From JANMEB01 sp041745295 (GTDB taxonomy: Bacteria; Planctomycetota; Planctomycetia; Pirellulales; Pirellulaceae), in assembly GCA_041745295.1 (NCBI GenBank), contig JBGTJE010000089.1, positions 140,899 to 204,898 of the forward strand: a DNA stretch of 64,000 nt, written 5' to 3'. Shown here piece by piece: positions 44,285-52,542 of the stretch. Position numbers and translations under genes: made by a program. The notes below the pieces were generated by a model, which worked only from the letters and a program-made list of their open reading frames with translations, was not told where the DNA came from and made no database searches. The stretch's first letter is position 1. Each line of letters opens with the position of its first letter.

Positions 44285-44312
44285 AGTTTAGTACTTCTGA
44301 TTTCCAAGTCAA
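44285..44312 (-). promoter_or_regulatory. Promoter of the his operon
   Basis: Minus strand TTGACT (44312-44307) and TAAACT (44290-44285), spaced by 16 bases, a good sigma70 match. The leader ATG is ten bases beyond the -10 box, so the RNA begins about three bases before it. Confidence 0.75.
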
Positions 44313-44411
44313 GGCCCGAAGGAATGAGAACTTGGAAGAAACGTGCCCTGGAACGACGATCCCTTGCCGATTGAAGCCTGACGCGCAAGCGAAGGAAACC
44401 CTGCTATCGAA

Positions 44412-45338
44412 CTAACGCTTGCGCTCTAGGTTTTCAATCTGGGAACTCAAATCAACGCCAAGTTGAATCTCTTTATGCAGTTTTTGGGCAATTGCATCAT
44501 CTCCCAGCTCGTGAGACCGCGCGGCGATTTTTTCCAATACCGTCGCCGAGAGTTCAGGGAATTGCTTTTGAAAACGAGCAGGGACCGCCAACGCTTGCAC
44601 CGCAGCTTGGTCAAATTCGGCCGAGCTTTGAAGACAGACCTTGGGCGGCAAGCCAATAAATACAAATGGCTTGGACCTCGGCGGGCCAATCGCTCGTCTC
44701 CTTCAATCTCGTGGCAACATCAAGCTCGCCCGTTGTCAGCTGAAGCTTCCAGCCTAGGGCGTTCGTCCAAGGCGTCGATCGTTTCGCGACTAGTTCAATC
44801 CAAACGGCAGCTTGGTCCACTTTGCCCGCGTCAATCGCGATGGCCGAAAGATACACGAGTGCCGTGGGCGGCAGTGCGTCGACGCCCGAACCGCAACCCA
44901 GGCGACGGCAGCCGATACCGAGTCCCCCTGTTCGATACTATTGGCCATATTCGCAAGTCACATCAGCAGCGCGGTTTGACTGCGTCGGTTATTCAGTTGG
45001 GTCGGCAGTTCGGCGGCGGCCTGCTGAGCGCCGGCGAAATCGCCAATTTGCAAACGCCAGCGCAACCGGGCCAATGGTTTTTCGATCGAATGAAGCCACT
45101 GATCGACGCGATCTTGATCGGAAGCGACAACTACGGCCTTGGCAACGCGATCCCACGTGACGACGTCACCGTTCTGAAGTCGAACTCCGTCTTCGTCGTA
45201 ACCGGCAACGGGCGATGCGGGAATCGAGAAATCACGCAACAGAATCGTTGGCTGGCCCAACGAAACGCCGCATGCACCAAGCTCGATGGCCAGGCCTATC
45301 AAGACACTTAAAACGTTGGACCAATACCACCAATTCAT
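44412..45338 (-). pseudogene. Exported protein gene broken by a stop and two frameshifts
   Basis: A coding trace that starts MNWWYWSNVLSVLIG with a signal peptide and reads to 44958, where TGA interrupts it. In the same frame coding resumes at once (LANMANSIEQGDSVSAAVAW), shifts near 44885 to the frame of VYLSAIAIDAGKVDQAAVWI, and shifts again near 44635 to LQSSAEFDQAAVQALAV, ending ENLERKR. Fused back, it would be ~305 residues with no recognised domain. Three lesions in under one kilobase argue for a real pseudogene rather than a single sequencing error. Confidence 0.75.
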
Positions 45339-45409
45339 CTTGCGGAATCACATGGGTTCGACCGTTGCGAATTCAATGAAGGGCTTCAGCATGGACGCAC
45401 CGGATTGGC

Positions 45410-46819
45410 CTAGACGAGCGGCATCGATTCCCCTTTGGCGGGGAGAAACACCGACCCAAGTTCATTCTCGCGGAGCAATTCCGCTAAGGCCGTGCCGGGT
45501 CCGATTTCGCAATGAACTATAGCGATTTTTTTGAGGTGGCCGTGGTGGGCAGTTGCCCGCGCCCATTCGAGCAGCTCCTTTTGGTCAGCGTGGCCGCTGG
45601 TTGCTTCCAATCGTACGACTTTCGCTTTGACTTCGAATTCTTCACCGTAGATTTTAATCCATTTGGCACCGTCCAAAATCCGGCGACCGAGTGTGTGGGG
45701 CGCTTGAAAGCCAGAAAAGAGAATGGTGGTGGTGGGCTTTCCGATATGGTTCTTCAGATGATGCAAGATGCGGCCAGACTCGCACATACCGGAGGCACTG
45801 ATGATGATCGCCGGACCGTCTAGCGTATTGAGACTCTTGGAATCCTCAGCCGCACGAATGTAGCGCAACGTTTGAAAGGAAAGAGGATCTTGATCGGCAT
45901 CGCGTTGGGTTTGCTCTATGGTCTCGGCATCGAAAAAGGACTTGTTGCTGCGAAAGACGGCGGTTGCATCCACGGCGAGCGGGCTGTCGACGAACACTGG
46001 AATCAACGGCAGTTGGCCTCGTTCATGCAGCTGATTGAGTCGGTAGACGATATCTTGGGTGCGACCGACGGAAAACGCGGGGATGATCAGCTTGCCGCGA
46101 TTGCGCATTGTGTCCTCGGCGGCTTGCAGCAGCATGATCGCGGCGTCTTGTTCGGCGGGATGCAGCCGATCGCCGTAGGTCGCTTCCATGATCAAATAAT
46201 CGGCGCCGTCGATGGTTTTGGGATCCTTGAGGATCGGCGCGTTGGGGCGTCCGATGTCGCCGCTAAAGACCAGTCGAATCGGCTTCTGGTTGGCGGCCTC
46301 CAAAACGACTTCGACCGAAGCAGCTCCCAGCATATGCCCCGCTTCGTGAAACCGGCACTTCACGTCGGGTATGGGGTGAAACTCCGCCATGAAGTCCACG
46401 GCCCGGAAGTGTTTTGTGGTCTCGACCGCGTCGGCTTCAACGTACAACGGTTCAAACAAAGTTTGGCCGTCGCGGGCTCGCTTGCGGTTGACGTAGGCCA
46501 CATCGCTCTCTTGAATCTTGGCGGAATCGAGCAACATGATCGATGCCAATTCCCGGGTCGGCTTCGTCGCATAAATCGGGCCGCGAAAGCCGTTGCGAAT
46601 CAGCGACGGCAAATTCCCGCTGTGATCGATATGGGCGTGGGACAGGACGACCGCATCGATTTCTCGAGCGTTGAACGGCAACCGCCGATTCAGCTCAAAC
46701 GCCAGTTTGCGTTGGCCTTGATAGAGCCCACAATCCAGCAATAAACGCTTGCCCTGCCAGTGCACCAAGTGCATCGAGCCGGTTACTGTTTGCGCGGCGC
46801 CCCAGAATTCGACCTTCAT
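45410..46819 (-). CDS. MBL-fold/beta-CASP RNase-like protein
   Basis: About 469 residues. The metallo-beta-lactamase zinc motif SHAHIDHSGNLP, further ligands FHEAGHMLGAASV and FSGDIGR, and the beta-CASP parts IIPAFSVGRTQDI, IIISASGMCESGRILHHLK and LEATSGHADQKELL place it with the YSH1/CPSF73-like bacterial nucleases that act on RNA. The start may be at 46834 or at the ATG 46819 (MKVEFWGAAQTVTG). It stands beside a pseudogene and an unknown gene and has no operon partner. Confidence 0.92.
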   Translation of the reverse strand: MKVEFWGAAQTVTGSMHLVHWQGKRLLLDCGLYQGQRKLAFELNRRLPFNAREIDAVVLSHAHIDHSGNLPSLIRNGFRGPIYATKPTRELASIMLLDSAKIQESDVAYVNRKRARDGQTLFEPLYVEADAVETTKHFRAVDFMAEFHPIPDVKCRFHEAGHMLGAASVEVVLEAANQKPIRLVFSGDIGRPNAPILKDPKTIDGADYLIMEATYGDRLHPAEQDAAIMLLQAAEDTMRNRGKLIIPAFSVGRTQDIVYRLNQLHERGQLPLIPVFVDSPLAVDATAVFRSNKSFFDAETIEQTQRDADQDPLSFQTLRYIRAAEDSKSLNTLDGPAIIISASGMCESGRILHHLKNHIGKPTTTILFSGFQAPHTLGRRILDGAKWIKIYGEEFEVKAKVVRLEATSGHADQKELLEWARATAHHGHLKKIAIVHCEIGPGTALAELLRENELGSVFLPAKGESMPLV

Positions 46820-46923
46820 CGGTTTGTCCGGCAAAGCAGTCTATCGACCGCGATAACCGAGTCGCGGGAATTGATTTTCAATTGCAAAAACGTCAGATTC
46901 CGCGACTTCGGTTCATCGCATTA

Positions 46924-47406
46924 TTATCCATTCGTGTATGCATCGTACGTCGCTCCAGTGTGCGCACAGAATGCTCTCACGCTTTCCTCTGGCACCATGG
47001 GCCCGACACCAAGTGGGCATTTTGTATCGCACGCATCATACCACTGCAAGATCATCCCGTCTCTCGTGTATACGTGGCAATGGTCCGCAATCTCGGGATA
47101 CGCGTGGCGCGATGCCAAATCCGCCAAACCGGTCAAGACTTCGGGCGTAGCTGGCAAATGAAAAGTAGAAGGCTTTGGCCAGATAGTCCCACGAAAAACC
47201 TCATGCCATGCTGCAACCGTATGCTGCTCCAAGTACTCGCGAACTTCACGCGAAATCGCGACTCCCTCCAAGTACACCACAGCGCCTGAATCCGGAAGCA
47301 AACGGCCAAGGTTGCGGAAGTACGGCGCAAAATCGGATATCCCGTGGACGACCCAACGGGTTTCATCTCCGAGACAAATTCCTTTGCTGTGGCCGTAGTC
47401 ACTCAT
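46924..47406 (-). CDS. Protein of unknown function
   Basis: About 160 residues starting MSDYGHSKGICLGDETRW. The composition is that of a normal soluble protein, with several aromatic residues, His and Cys (HCHVYTRDGMILQWYDACDTKC). No signal peptide, membrane segment or recognised domain is visible. Located 45 bases upstream of efp's end on the same strand. I do not recognise it. Confidence 0.6.
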   Translation of the reverse strand: MSDYGHSKGICLGDETRWVVHGISDFAPYFRNLGRLLPDSGAVVYLEGVAISREVREYLEQHTVAAWHEVFRGTIWPKPSTFHLPATPEVLTGLADLASRHAYPEIADHCHVYTRDGMILQWYDACDTKCPLGVGPMVPEESVRAFCAHTGATYDAYTNG

Positions 47407-47451
47407 CGTGGGATTGGATGACAAGCAACCGAAACGCGAGAAGCATCACGA

Positions 47452-48015
47452 TCAAGCTCGTCCGACGTATTCCCCGGTCCTCGTGTCGATCCGAATGATG
47501 TCCCCCATGCCAACAAACGCCGGAGCGGTAAACTCTGCTCCGGTTTCGACTTTGACGGTCTTCGTCACGTTGGTTGCAGTATCGCCCTTGACGCCGGGAT
47601 CGCAAAACTCGACTTTGAGTTCGACGTGGTTAGGGGGCGAGATGGTTATCGGATTACCGTTGTATAGGACCATGGAAACGCCCATCCCGTCCTTGAGATA
47701 CTTCCAGGCCTCGTCGACTTGTTCAGCCGAAAGCTCGTATTGATCAAACGACTTGCTGTTCATGAACACAAACGTGTCACCTTGACGGTACAAATACTGC
47801 GAATCGATTTCCTCGACGTCGGCAGACTCGAGGGTATCGCCCCCTTTGTAAGTGCGTTGCAGCACGGTGCCGCGAATCAAATTCTTCATTTTGCACTTAT
47901 ACATTGCATTCCCTTTGCCAGGTTTGACAAAGTTCATTTCCGTCATCAAATAGGGTTCGCCATCGATCTGGATTTTCAGCCCTTTGCGAAAATCGTTCGT
48001 TTTGTATACAGCCAC
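47452..48015 (-). CDS. efp: Elongation factor P
   Basis: 187 residues with the three beta-barrel domains of EF-P. It rescues ribosomes stalled at polyproline. The modifiable lysine is in FVKPGKGNAMYKCKMKN, equivalent to Lys34. The C-terminus PAFVGMGDIIRIDTRTGEYVGR is canonical. It is divergent from epmB, with 40 bases between the starts. Confidence 0.97.
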   Translation of the reverse strand: MAVYKTNDFRKGLKIQIDGEPYLMTEMNFVKPGKGNAMYKCKMKNLIRGTVLQRTYKGGDTLESADVEEIDSQYLYRQGDTFVFMNSKSFDQYELSAEQVDEAWKYLKDGMGVSMVLYNGNPITISPPNHVELKVEFCDPGVKGDTATNVTKTVKVETGAEFTAPAFVGMGDIIRIDTRTGEYVGRA

Positions 48016-48055
48016 CGACCTACCTCAAACCTGATTTCGTTGTTTTAATGGTGAG

Positions 48056-49075
48056 ATGAACATTTTAGCGACCGAAGTTCCTTCTGTCGCGGCCACTATC
48101 GACTCATGGCAGGCGATCTTAAAAGCGGCGTATCGTCGGCCAAGCGAGTTGGCAGACGAATTAAAGTTGCCTGATGCAATGGCCGCCGAAGCCGCTACGG
48201 CCCAAGTCGGATTTCGACTATTTGCCCCACAGCCCTTCGTCGATGCGATCGAGCGCGGACGAGCGGATGATCCGCTGCTATTGCAGATTTGGCCGACGAC
48301 CGCGGAGCTGACGGTCCACCCCGGTGAATCGTCCGATCCGGTGGGCGACTCCCAAGCCAATGCATTGCCGGGAATGCTCCAAAAATACTCCGGCCGGGCG
48401 TTGCTCGTGTTGACCGGAGCCTGCGCGATCCATTGTCGTTATTGTTTTCGACGCAATTGGTCCTATGATCAGTCGCCGAAATCGCTCGCAGGATGGGAGC
48501 CATCACTGATCGCAATTGCCGCCGACACTTCCATTCAAGAAGTCATCCTTAGCGGGGGGGACCCGTTGATGTGGGACGACGAAAGACTTGGCGAACTGGT
48601 CCAGCGAATCGCGCGCATCGAGCACGTAACGCGATTGCGAGTACACACGCGGATGCCCGTCGTCATTCCGCAACGAGTGACTCCATCGCTTTTAAGCGCA
48701 GTTTCCCAATCGAGATTGCAAACGGTCGTCGTAATTCACGCCAATCATCCGCGCGAACTGAGCGCCGCCGTTCGTCAAGTCCTTCGGCAAATGGCCGAAC
48801 GCGGCGTGATTTTGTTGAATCAATCCGTGCTTTTGGCTCGAGTCAATGACAATGCCGAGACACTCGTTGGATTGAGCGAACGGCTGCTGGAATGCGGCGT
48901 CTTGCCCTACTATTTGCACCAGTTGGATCGCGTGACCGGATCCCATCATTTTGAAGTCTCCGTCGAACGCGGTCGATTCCTAATGGAAGAAATGCGGCGC
49001 CGCTTGCCAGGCTACATGGTTCCGCGGTACGTCACCGAACGTCCCGGCGCGCCGGCCAAAATCGTTCTCGCGTAG
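48056..49075 (+). CDS. epmB: EF-P (R)-beta-lysylation enzyme EpmB (lysine 2,3-aminomutase family)
   Basis: 339 residues, radical SAM enzyme with CAIHCRYC carrying the CxxxCxxC cluster ligands, preceded by RALLVLTGA. The region VILSGGDPLMWDDERLGELV is typical of KamA-like proteins, and the PLP-binding lysine region lies near the end (TERPGAPAKIVL). Lying head to head with efp, it is most likely EpmB, which makes beta-lysine for EF-P modification. EpmA, the ligase, is not in the window. Confidence 0.92.
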   Translation: MNILATEVPSVAATIDSWQAILKAAYRRPSELADELKLPDAMAAEAATAQVGFRLFAPQPFVDAIERGRADDPLLLQIWPTTAELTVHPGESSDPVGDSQANALPGMLQKYSGRALLVLTGACAIHCRYCFRRNWSYDQSPKSLAGWEPSLIAIAADTSIQEVILSGGDPLMWDDERLGELVQRIARIEHVTRLRVHTRMPVVIPQRVTPSLLSAVSQSRLQTVVVIHANHPRELSAAVRQVLRQMAERGVILLNQSVLLARVNDNAETLVGLSERLLECGVLPYYLHQLDRVTGSHHFEVSVERGRFLMEEMRRRLPGYMVPRYVTERPGAPAKIVLA

Positions 49076-49105
49076 GCTCGTCCTCACATAAATTTGCCCC
49101 ATACC

Positions 49106-49206
49106 GTCAGTCCCACCGAGGCGGGATTCCAGTGAACTACGGCTGACCCGTACGCAGGATTCTCGCGTCCATGCAATTGGATTCCGGGTCTCAGCCCGGA
49201 ATGACG
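49106..49206. repeat. Palindromic repeat, CATTCCGGG/CCCGGAATCC family
   Basis: Contains GGATTCCGGGTCTCAGCCCG and GGAATGACGG, matching the elements at 17781 and 50731. It fills most of the gap between epmB and the APC permease. Confidence 0.65.
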
Positions 49207-49311
49207 GCGAATTCCTGTCCTTAGTAGCTATGCATTGCAATTTGAATTAGGCTCGGCGTTCGCCCATCAGAATCATTCAATTGAATGCGACGTTGACACC
49301 AAGGACCGTCC

Positions 49312-50682
49312 GTGAATCCCAACGAAGGCGAACTGAAACGCGTATTGGGTCCGATCAGCGCCGGCTGCATTGTCATCGGCGCGATCGTGGGGGTCGGCAT
49401 TTTTTTTACGCCGTCACGCGTCGCGGAACTAGCAGGGAGCGCGAATTTGGCTCTCCTTACCTGGGGTATTGGAGGTGTGATCGCGCTCGTTGGCGGACTC
49501 ACGTTCGCGGAATTGGGAGGCATGTATCCCAAAAGCGGTGGCCAGTATGACATCCTGCGCGACGCATATGGCACGCCGATCGCATTCTTATTTGTTTTTT
49601 GCAATGCCACGGCAGTTCAAGCGGGCGCCATCGCCGTGATCGCCGCGATCGTCGCGAAGAATTTGGGGGTTCTCGTTTACGGAGTCGCTCCCGGATCATC
49701 GGGCATATTGCTAGTGGCCATCGCAGCCATCGTTGGCTTGGCAGCGGCAAATATGATCGGTGTGCGATGGGGATCCGACATCCAGAATCTTACGGTGTTT
49801 ATCAAACTGGCCGCGCTTGGGTTGATCATTGTGCTTGCCGTTTTGTTCGTAACTCCCGCAGGTAAGACTGACGTTGCTCCATTGGCATTACCTGCATCGC
49901 CTTGGAAGGGAGTATTTTCCGGACTGGTCCCCGTTTTATTTTCGTTCGGTGGTTGGCAACAAGGACTTTGGCTGGCAGGAGAAATTCGTAATCCAGAAAA
50001 AAATGTCCCGCGTGCGATTATTTTCGGTGTTCTCGTTGTCATAACGGTTTACTTAGCTGCCAATTGGGCCTATCTGGACTTGCTCGGTTACGCTGGCGTT
50101 GTCAACACCGAGACCCTGGCCGCCGATGCCGTCGGAAAAGTCTGGCCCAATTTTGGATCGAGGCTCATCGCGGCCGCCGTCGCGATTTCTGCGTTTGGGG
50201 TGTTGAATGCGCAACTGCTTACGGGCCCGCGCTTGATTATGGCGATGTCGCGCGACGGGCGATTTTTTCGACCGTTTGGGAATGTGGACGCGATTCGAGG
50301 CACTCCCATCTTGGCGATCGCGTTGTTAGCCGGATTGGGTCTCGTCCTATTGATAACGGGCGGCGAGAAAGGGGCCGATCGAATATTGACCGGCGTCGTT
50401 TTTGTTGACTCGACGTTTTTCTTGCTCACCGGTTTGGCGGTCATCATTCTGCGCAGCAAATTGCCGAACGTTAATCGGCCGGTGCGGGTTCCGTTTTTTC
50501 CGGTCATTCCCTTGCTGTTCGTTTTCGGCGAAATGGTTGTGATCGCGGGTGCCCTGCTCGATCCAAACTATCGCAGCAGTTCGTACCTTGGAATGATTTG
50601 GATCGCAGTCGCGTTCGTCGTGTACCTTGCATTCTTTCGCACCGGGGCGCCGCCGACTGTTTCCTCCACCGAGCGGCCTTGA
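49312..50682 (+). CDS. APC family amino acid permease
   Basis: 456 residues with about twelve membrane helices. The N-terminal unwound helix motif IVIGAIVGVGIFFTPSRVAELAGSAN and the TFAELGGMYPKSGGQYDIL loop are characteristic of the amino acid-polyamine-organocation superfamily. It likely imports amino acids by proton coupling. The start is GTG 49312 with AAGGA seven bases upstream. Confidence 0.92.
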   Translation: MNPNEGELKRVLGPISAGCIVIGAIVGVGIFFTPSRVAELAGSANLALLTWGIGGVIALVGGLTFAELGGMYPKSGGQYDILRDAYGTPIAFLFVFCNATAVQAGAIAVIAAIVAKNLGVLVYGVAPGSSGILLVAIAAIVGLAAANMIGVRWGSDIQNLTVFIKLAALGLIIVLAVLFVTPAGKTDVAPLALPASPWKGVFSGLVPVLFSFGGWQQGLWLAGEIRNPEKNVPRAIIFGVLVVITVYLAANWAYLDLLGYAGVVNTETLAADAVGKVWPNFGSRLIAAAVAISAFGVLNAQLLTGPRLIMAMSRDGRFFRPFGNVDAIRGTPILAIALLAGLGLVLLITGGEKGADRILTGVVFVDSTFFLLTGLAVIILRSKLPNVNRPVRVPFFPVIPLLFVFGEMVVIAGALLDPNYRSSSYLGMIWIAVAFVVYLAFFRTGAPPTVSSTERP

Positions 50683-51002
50683 CCTCACCCCAACAATTCG
50701 CCATTCCGATAATACGTCACCCCAACAATTCGTCATTCCGGGCTGAGACCCGGAATCCATCTTCCATGGACGGAGAAGTGCCCTGGCACTTCGCAAGATG
50801 CTGTTTTGGACTCTTGTCTAGCCGCAAAGACTCATTGGGCTTGGCGAGTAATTGCCAAAGCGCAAAATCAGCCCTTTGCGCGTTGCCGTCGCCGCCGGCT
50901 CTAGGTTAAACGATTTCCGGCCGACATTTACCGTGCGGATTCAAAATTCCCCGTAACTATACTGGAAGTCTGACCCCGTCCTCCCCTGCCCGCGTTGGCC
51001 CC
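50683..51002. repeat. Intergenic region with a palindromic repeat
   Basis: Holds CGTCATTCCGGGCTGAGACC followed by CGGAATCCA (50731-50759), a compact copy of the family at 17781 and 49106. A TATACT at 50958 could be a -10 box for the epimerase gene; no good -35 is visible. Nothing else recognised. Confidence 0.55.
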
Positions 51003-52124
51003 ATGCGCCGCAAAGTCCTCTTGGTCATTGGCACTCGCCCCGAAGCCATCAAAATGGCTCCGATCGCGCACGAATTAGCGCGGCGCAGCGATCGATTCGA
51101 GTGCCTGATTTGCTTGACCGGTCAGCATCGCGAGATGGTCGACCAAGCGATTCGCGCTTTTGATCTCACGGCCGACTTCGACCTCAATATCATGGCGCCA
51201 GGGCAAACCCTCGCCGATGTTACTTCGCGCGCCGTGGCCGGATTGGATGGGGTTATTCGGAGTGCCAAGCCGGATATTGCGATTGTCCAAGGCGACACCA
51301 CAACGGCTTTCTGCGGAGCGCTCGTCGCCTCGTACCATCAAATTCCTGTTGGGCATGTCGAAGCGGGGCTGCGGACCGGGAACAAACGGCATCCGTTTCC
51401 CGAGGAAATCAATCGGACGCTCATTACGCACTTGGCGGATTGGCATTTTCCCCCCACGGAACATGCGGCGGATGTCTTACGCCGTGAAGGAGTTGATCCG
51501 CGACGAATTCGCATCACCGGAAATACGGTCATCGACGCTTTACTCTGGACCCGCGAAAAAGTTCGCGCGGAAAAACCAGCCCTGCCTGCCGAAGTCGCAC
51601 AAATAACCGCCAATGGCCCGATGGTCTTGATTACGGGGCATCGCCGAGAAAGTTTTGGGGATGGATTTGAAAACATTTGCCTGGCGATTCGCGATGTGGC
51701 CGACGCCAGGCACGAAGCGACGTTCGTTTATCCAGTACACCTCAACCCCAACGTCCGCGATCCGGTCTTTCGGATTTTAGGTAATCACCCGCGCGTGAAG
51801 CTAATTGAACCGCTTTCGTATCGACCCTTCGTTTGGCTGATGGACCGTTCGACCATCGTGCTGACCGATTCGGGGGGCGTTCAGGAGGAAGCTCCCTCGC
51901 TGGGCAAGCCGGTACTCGTGATGCGGCAGACGACCGAACGCCCCGAGGGTATTGCAGCCGGCAACGCCAAGCTGGTCGGGACCGACCGCGCCTCGATCGT
52001 CGCCAACCTGCTGCGGCTCCTATCCGATCCCGCCGAGCGTGAAGCAATGTCTTCCGTGCGCAATCCCTATGGCGACGGCACCGCCTCGCGGCAAATCGTC
52101 GACACGTTGGACAAAGCGCTGTGA
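51003..52124 (+). CDS. wecB: UDP-N-acetylglucosamine 2-epimerase (non-hydrolysing)
   Basis: 373 residues converting UDP-GlcNAc to UDP-ManNAc, a precursor of surface polysaccharides. Motifs are VIGTRPEAIKMAPI, VQGDTTTAFCGALVASY, HVEAGLRTGNKRHPFPEE with the catalytic acids, HRRESFGDGFENIC and TDSGGVQEEAPSLGKPVLVMR. No other polysaccharide gene is nearby. Confidence 0.96.
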   Translation: MRRKVLLVIGTRPEAIKMAPIAHELARRSDRFECLICLTGQHREMVDQAIRAFDLTADFDLNIMAPGQTLADVTSRAVAGLDGVIRSAKPDIAIVQGDTTTAFCGALVASYHQIPVGHVEAGLRTGNKRHPFPEEINRTLITHLADWHFPPTEHAADVLRREGVDPRRIRITGNTVIDALLWTREKVRAEKPALPAEVAQITANGPMVLITGHRRESFGDGFENICLAIRDVADARHEATFVYPVHLNPNVRDPVFRILGNHPRVKLIEPLSYRPFVWLMDRSTIVLTDSGGVQEEAPSLGKPVLVMRQTTERPEGIAAGNAKLVGTDRASIVANLLRLLSDPAEREAMSSVRNPYGDGTASRQIVDTLDKAL

Positions 52125-52205
52125 CCAGGGTATCGCCTCGATCGACATTTTGCTTTTGGAGAAAGTCATTTTCCGTGCGCGCAACTCTTCTGTCGCCGTC
52201 CGCGC

Positions 52206-52528
52206 TTAGCAGAACGACTGTTGTCGAATTAAGGGAACGGCGAATAACGCGCTGCCGCTGCTATACCACAGAATTTGGAAGGCAACGCCGCGATACGTTG
52301 CCTCCTCGCTGATGCTCGCAATCAGAACCATGACTGTCTTCAACTGCCATTCCCGAGGAGTCCTCGCTGCCAGAGAGTAATCCACCATCTTGCGACGTTC
52401 CTCGTCGGATCGAGTTGCTCGAACGACGGCGCGGATGGCCAGCAACGCAGCCAAGGCAGGAGAACTAGCACAAAGGCAAGAAACAATAACGAGGGATTTC
52501 CCGGCAGTTGCATTGGACTCCCGTTCAA
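52206..52528 (-). pseudogene. CPBP intramembrane protease gene remnant
   Basis: The N-terminal frame (MNGSPMQLPGNPSLLFLAFVLVLLPW) runs to about 52450, then coding continues in another frame (LAALLAIRAVVRATRSDEERRK...SISEEATYRGVAFQILW). The EExxxR motif of CPBP (CAAX-like) proteases is present, but the frame ends soon after it; later His motifs and helices are lost. A frameshift plus a 3' truncation make it nonfunctional. Confidence 0.7.
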
Positions 52529-52542
52529 TGCGGCGACAAATG

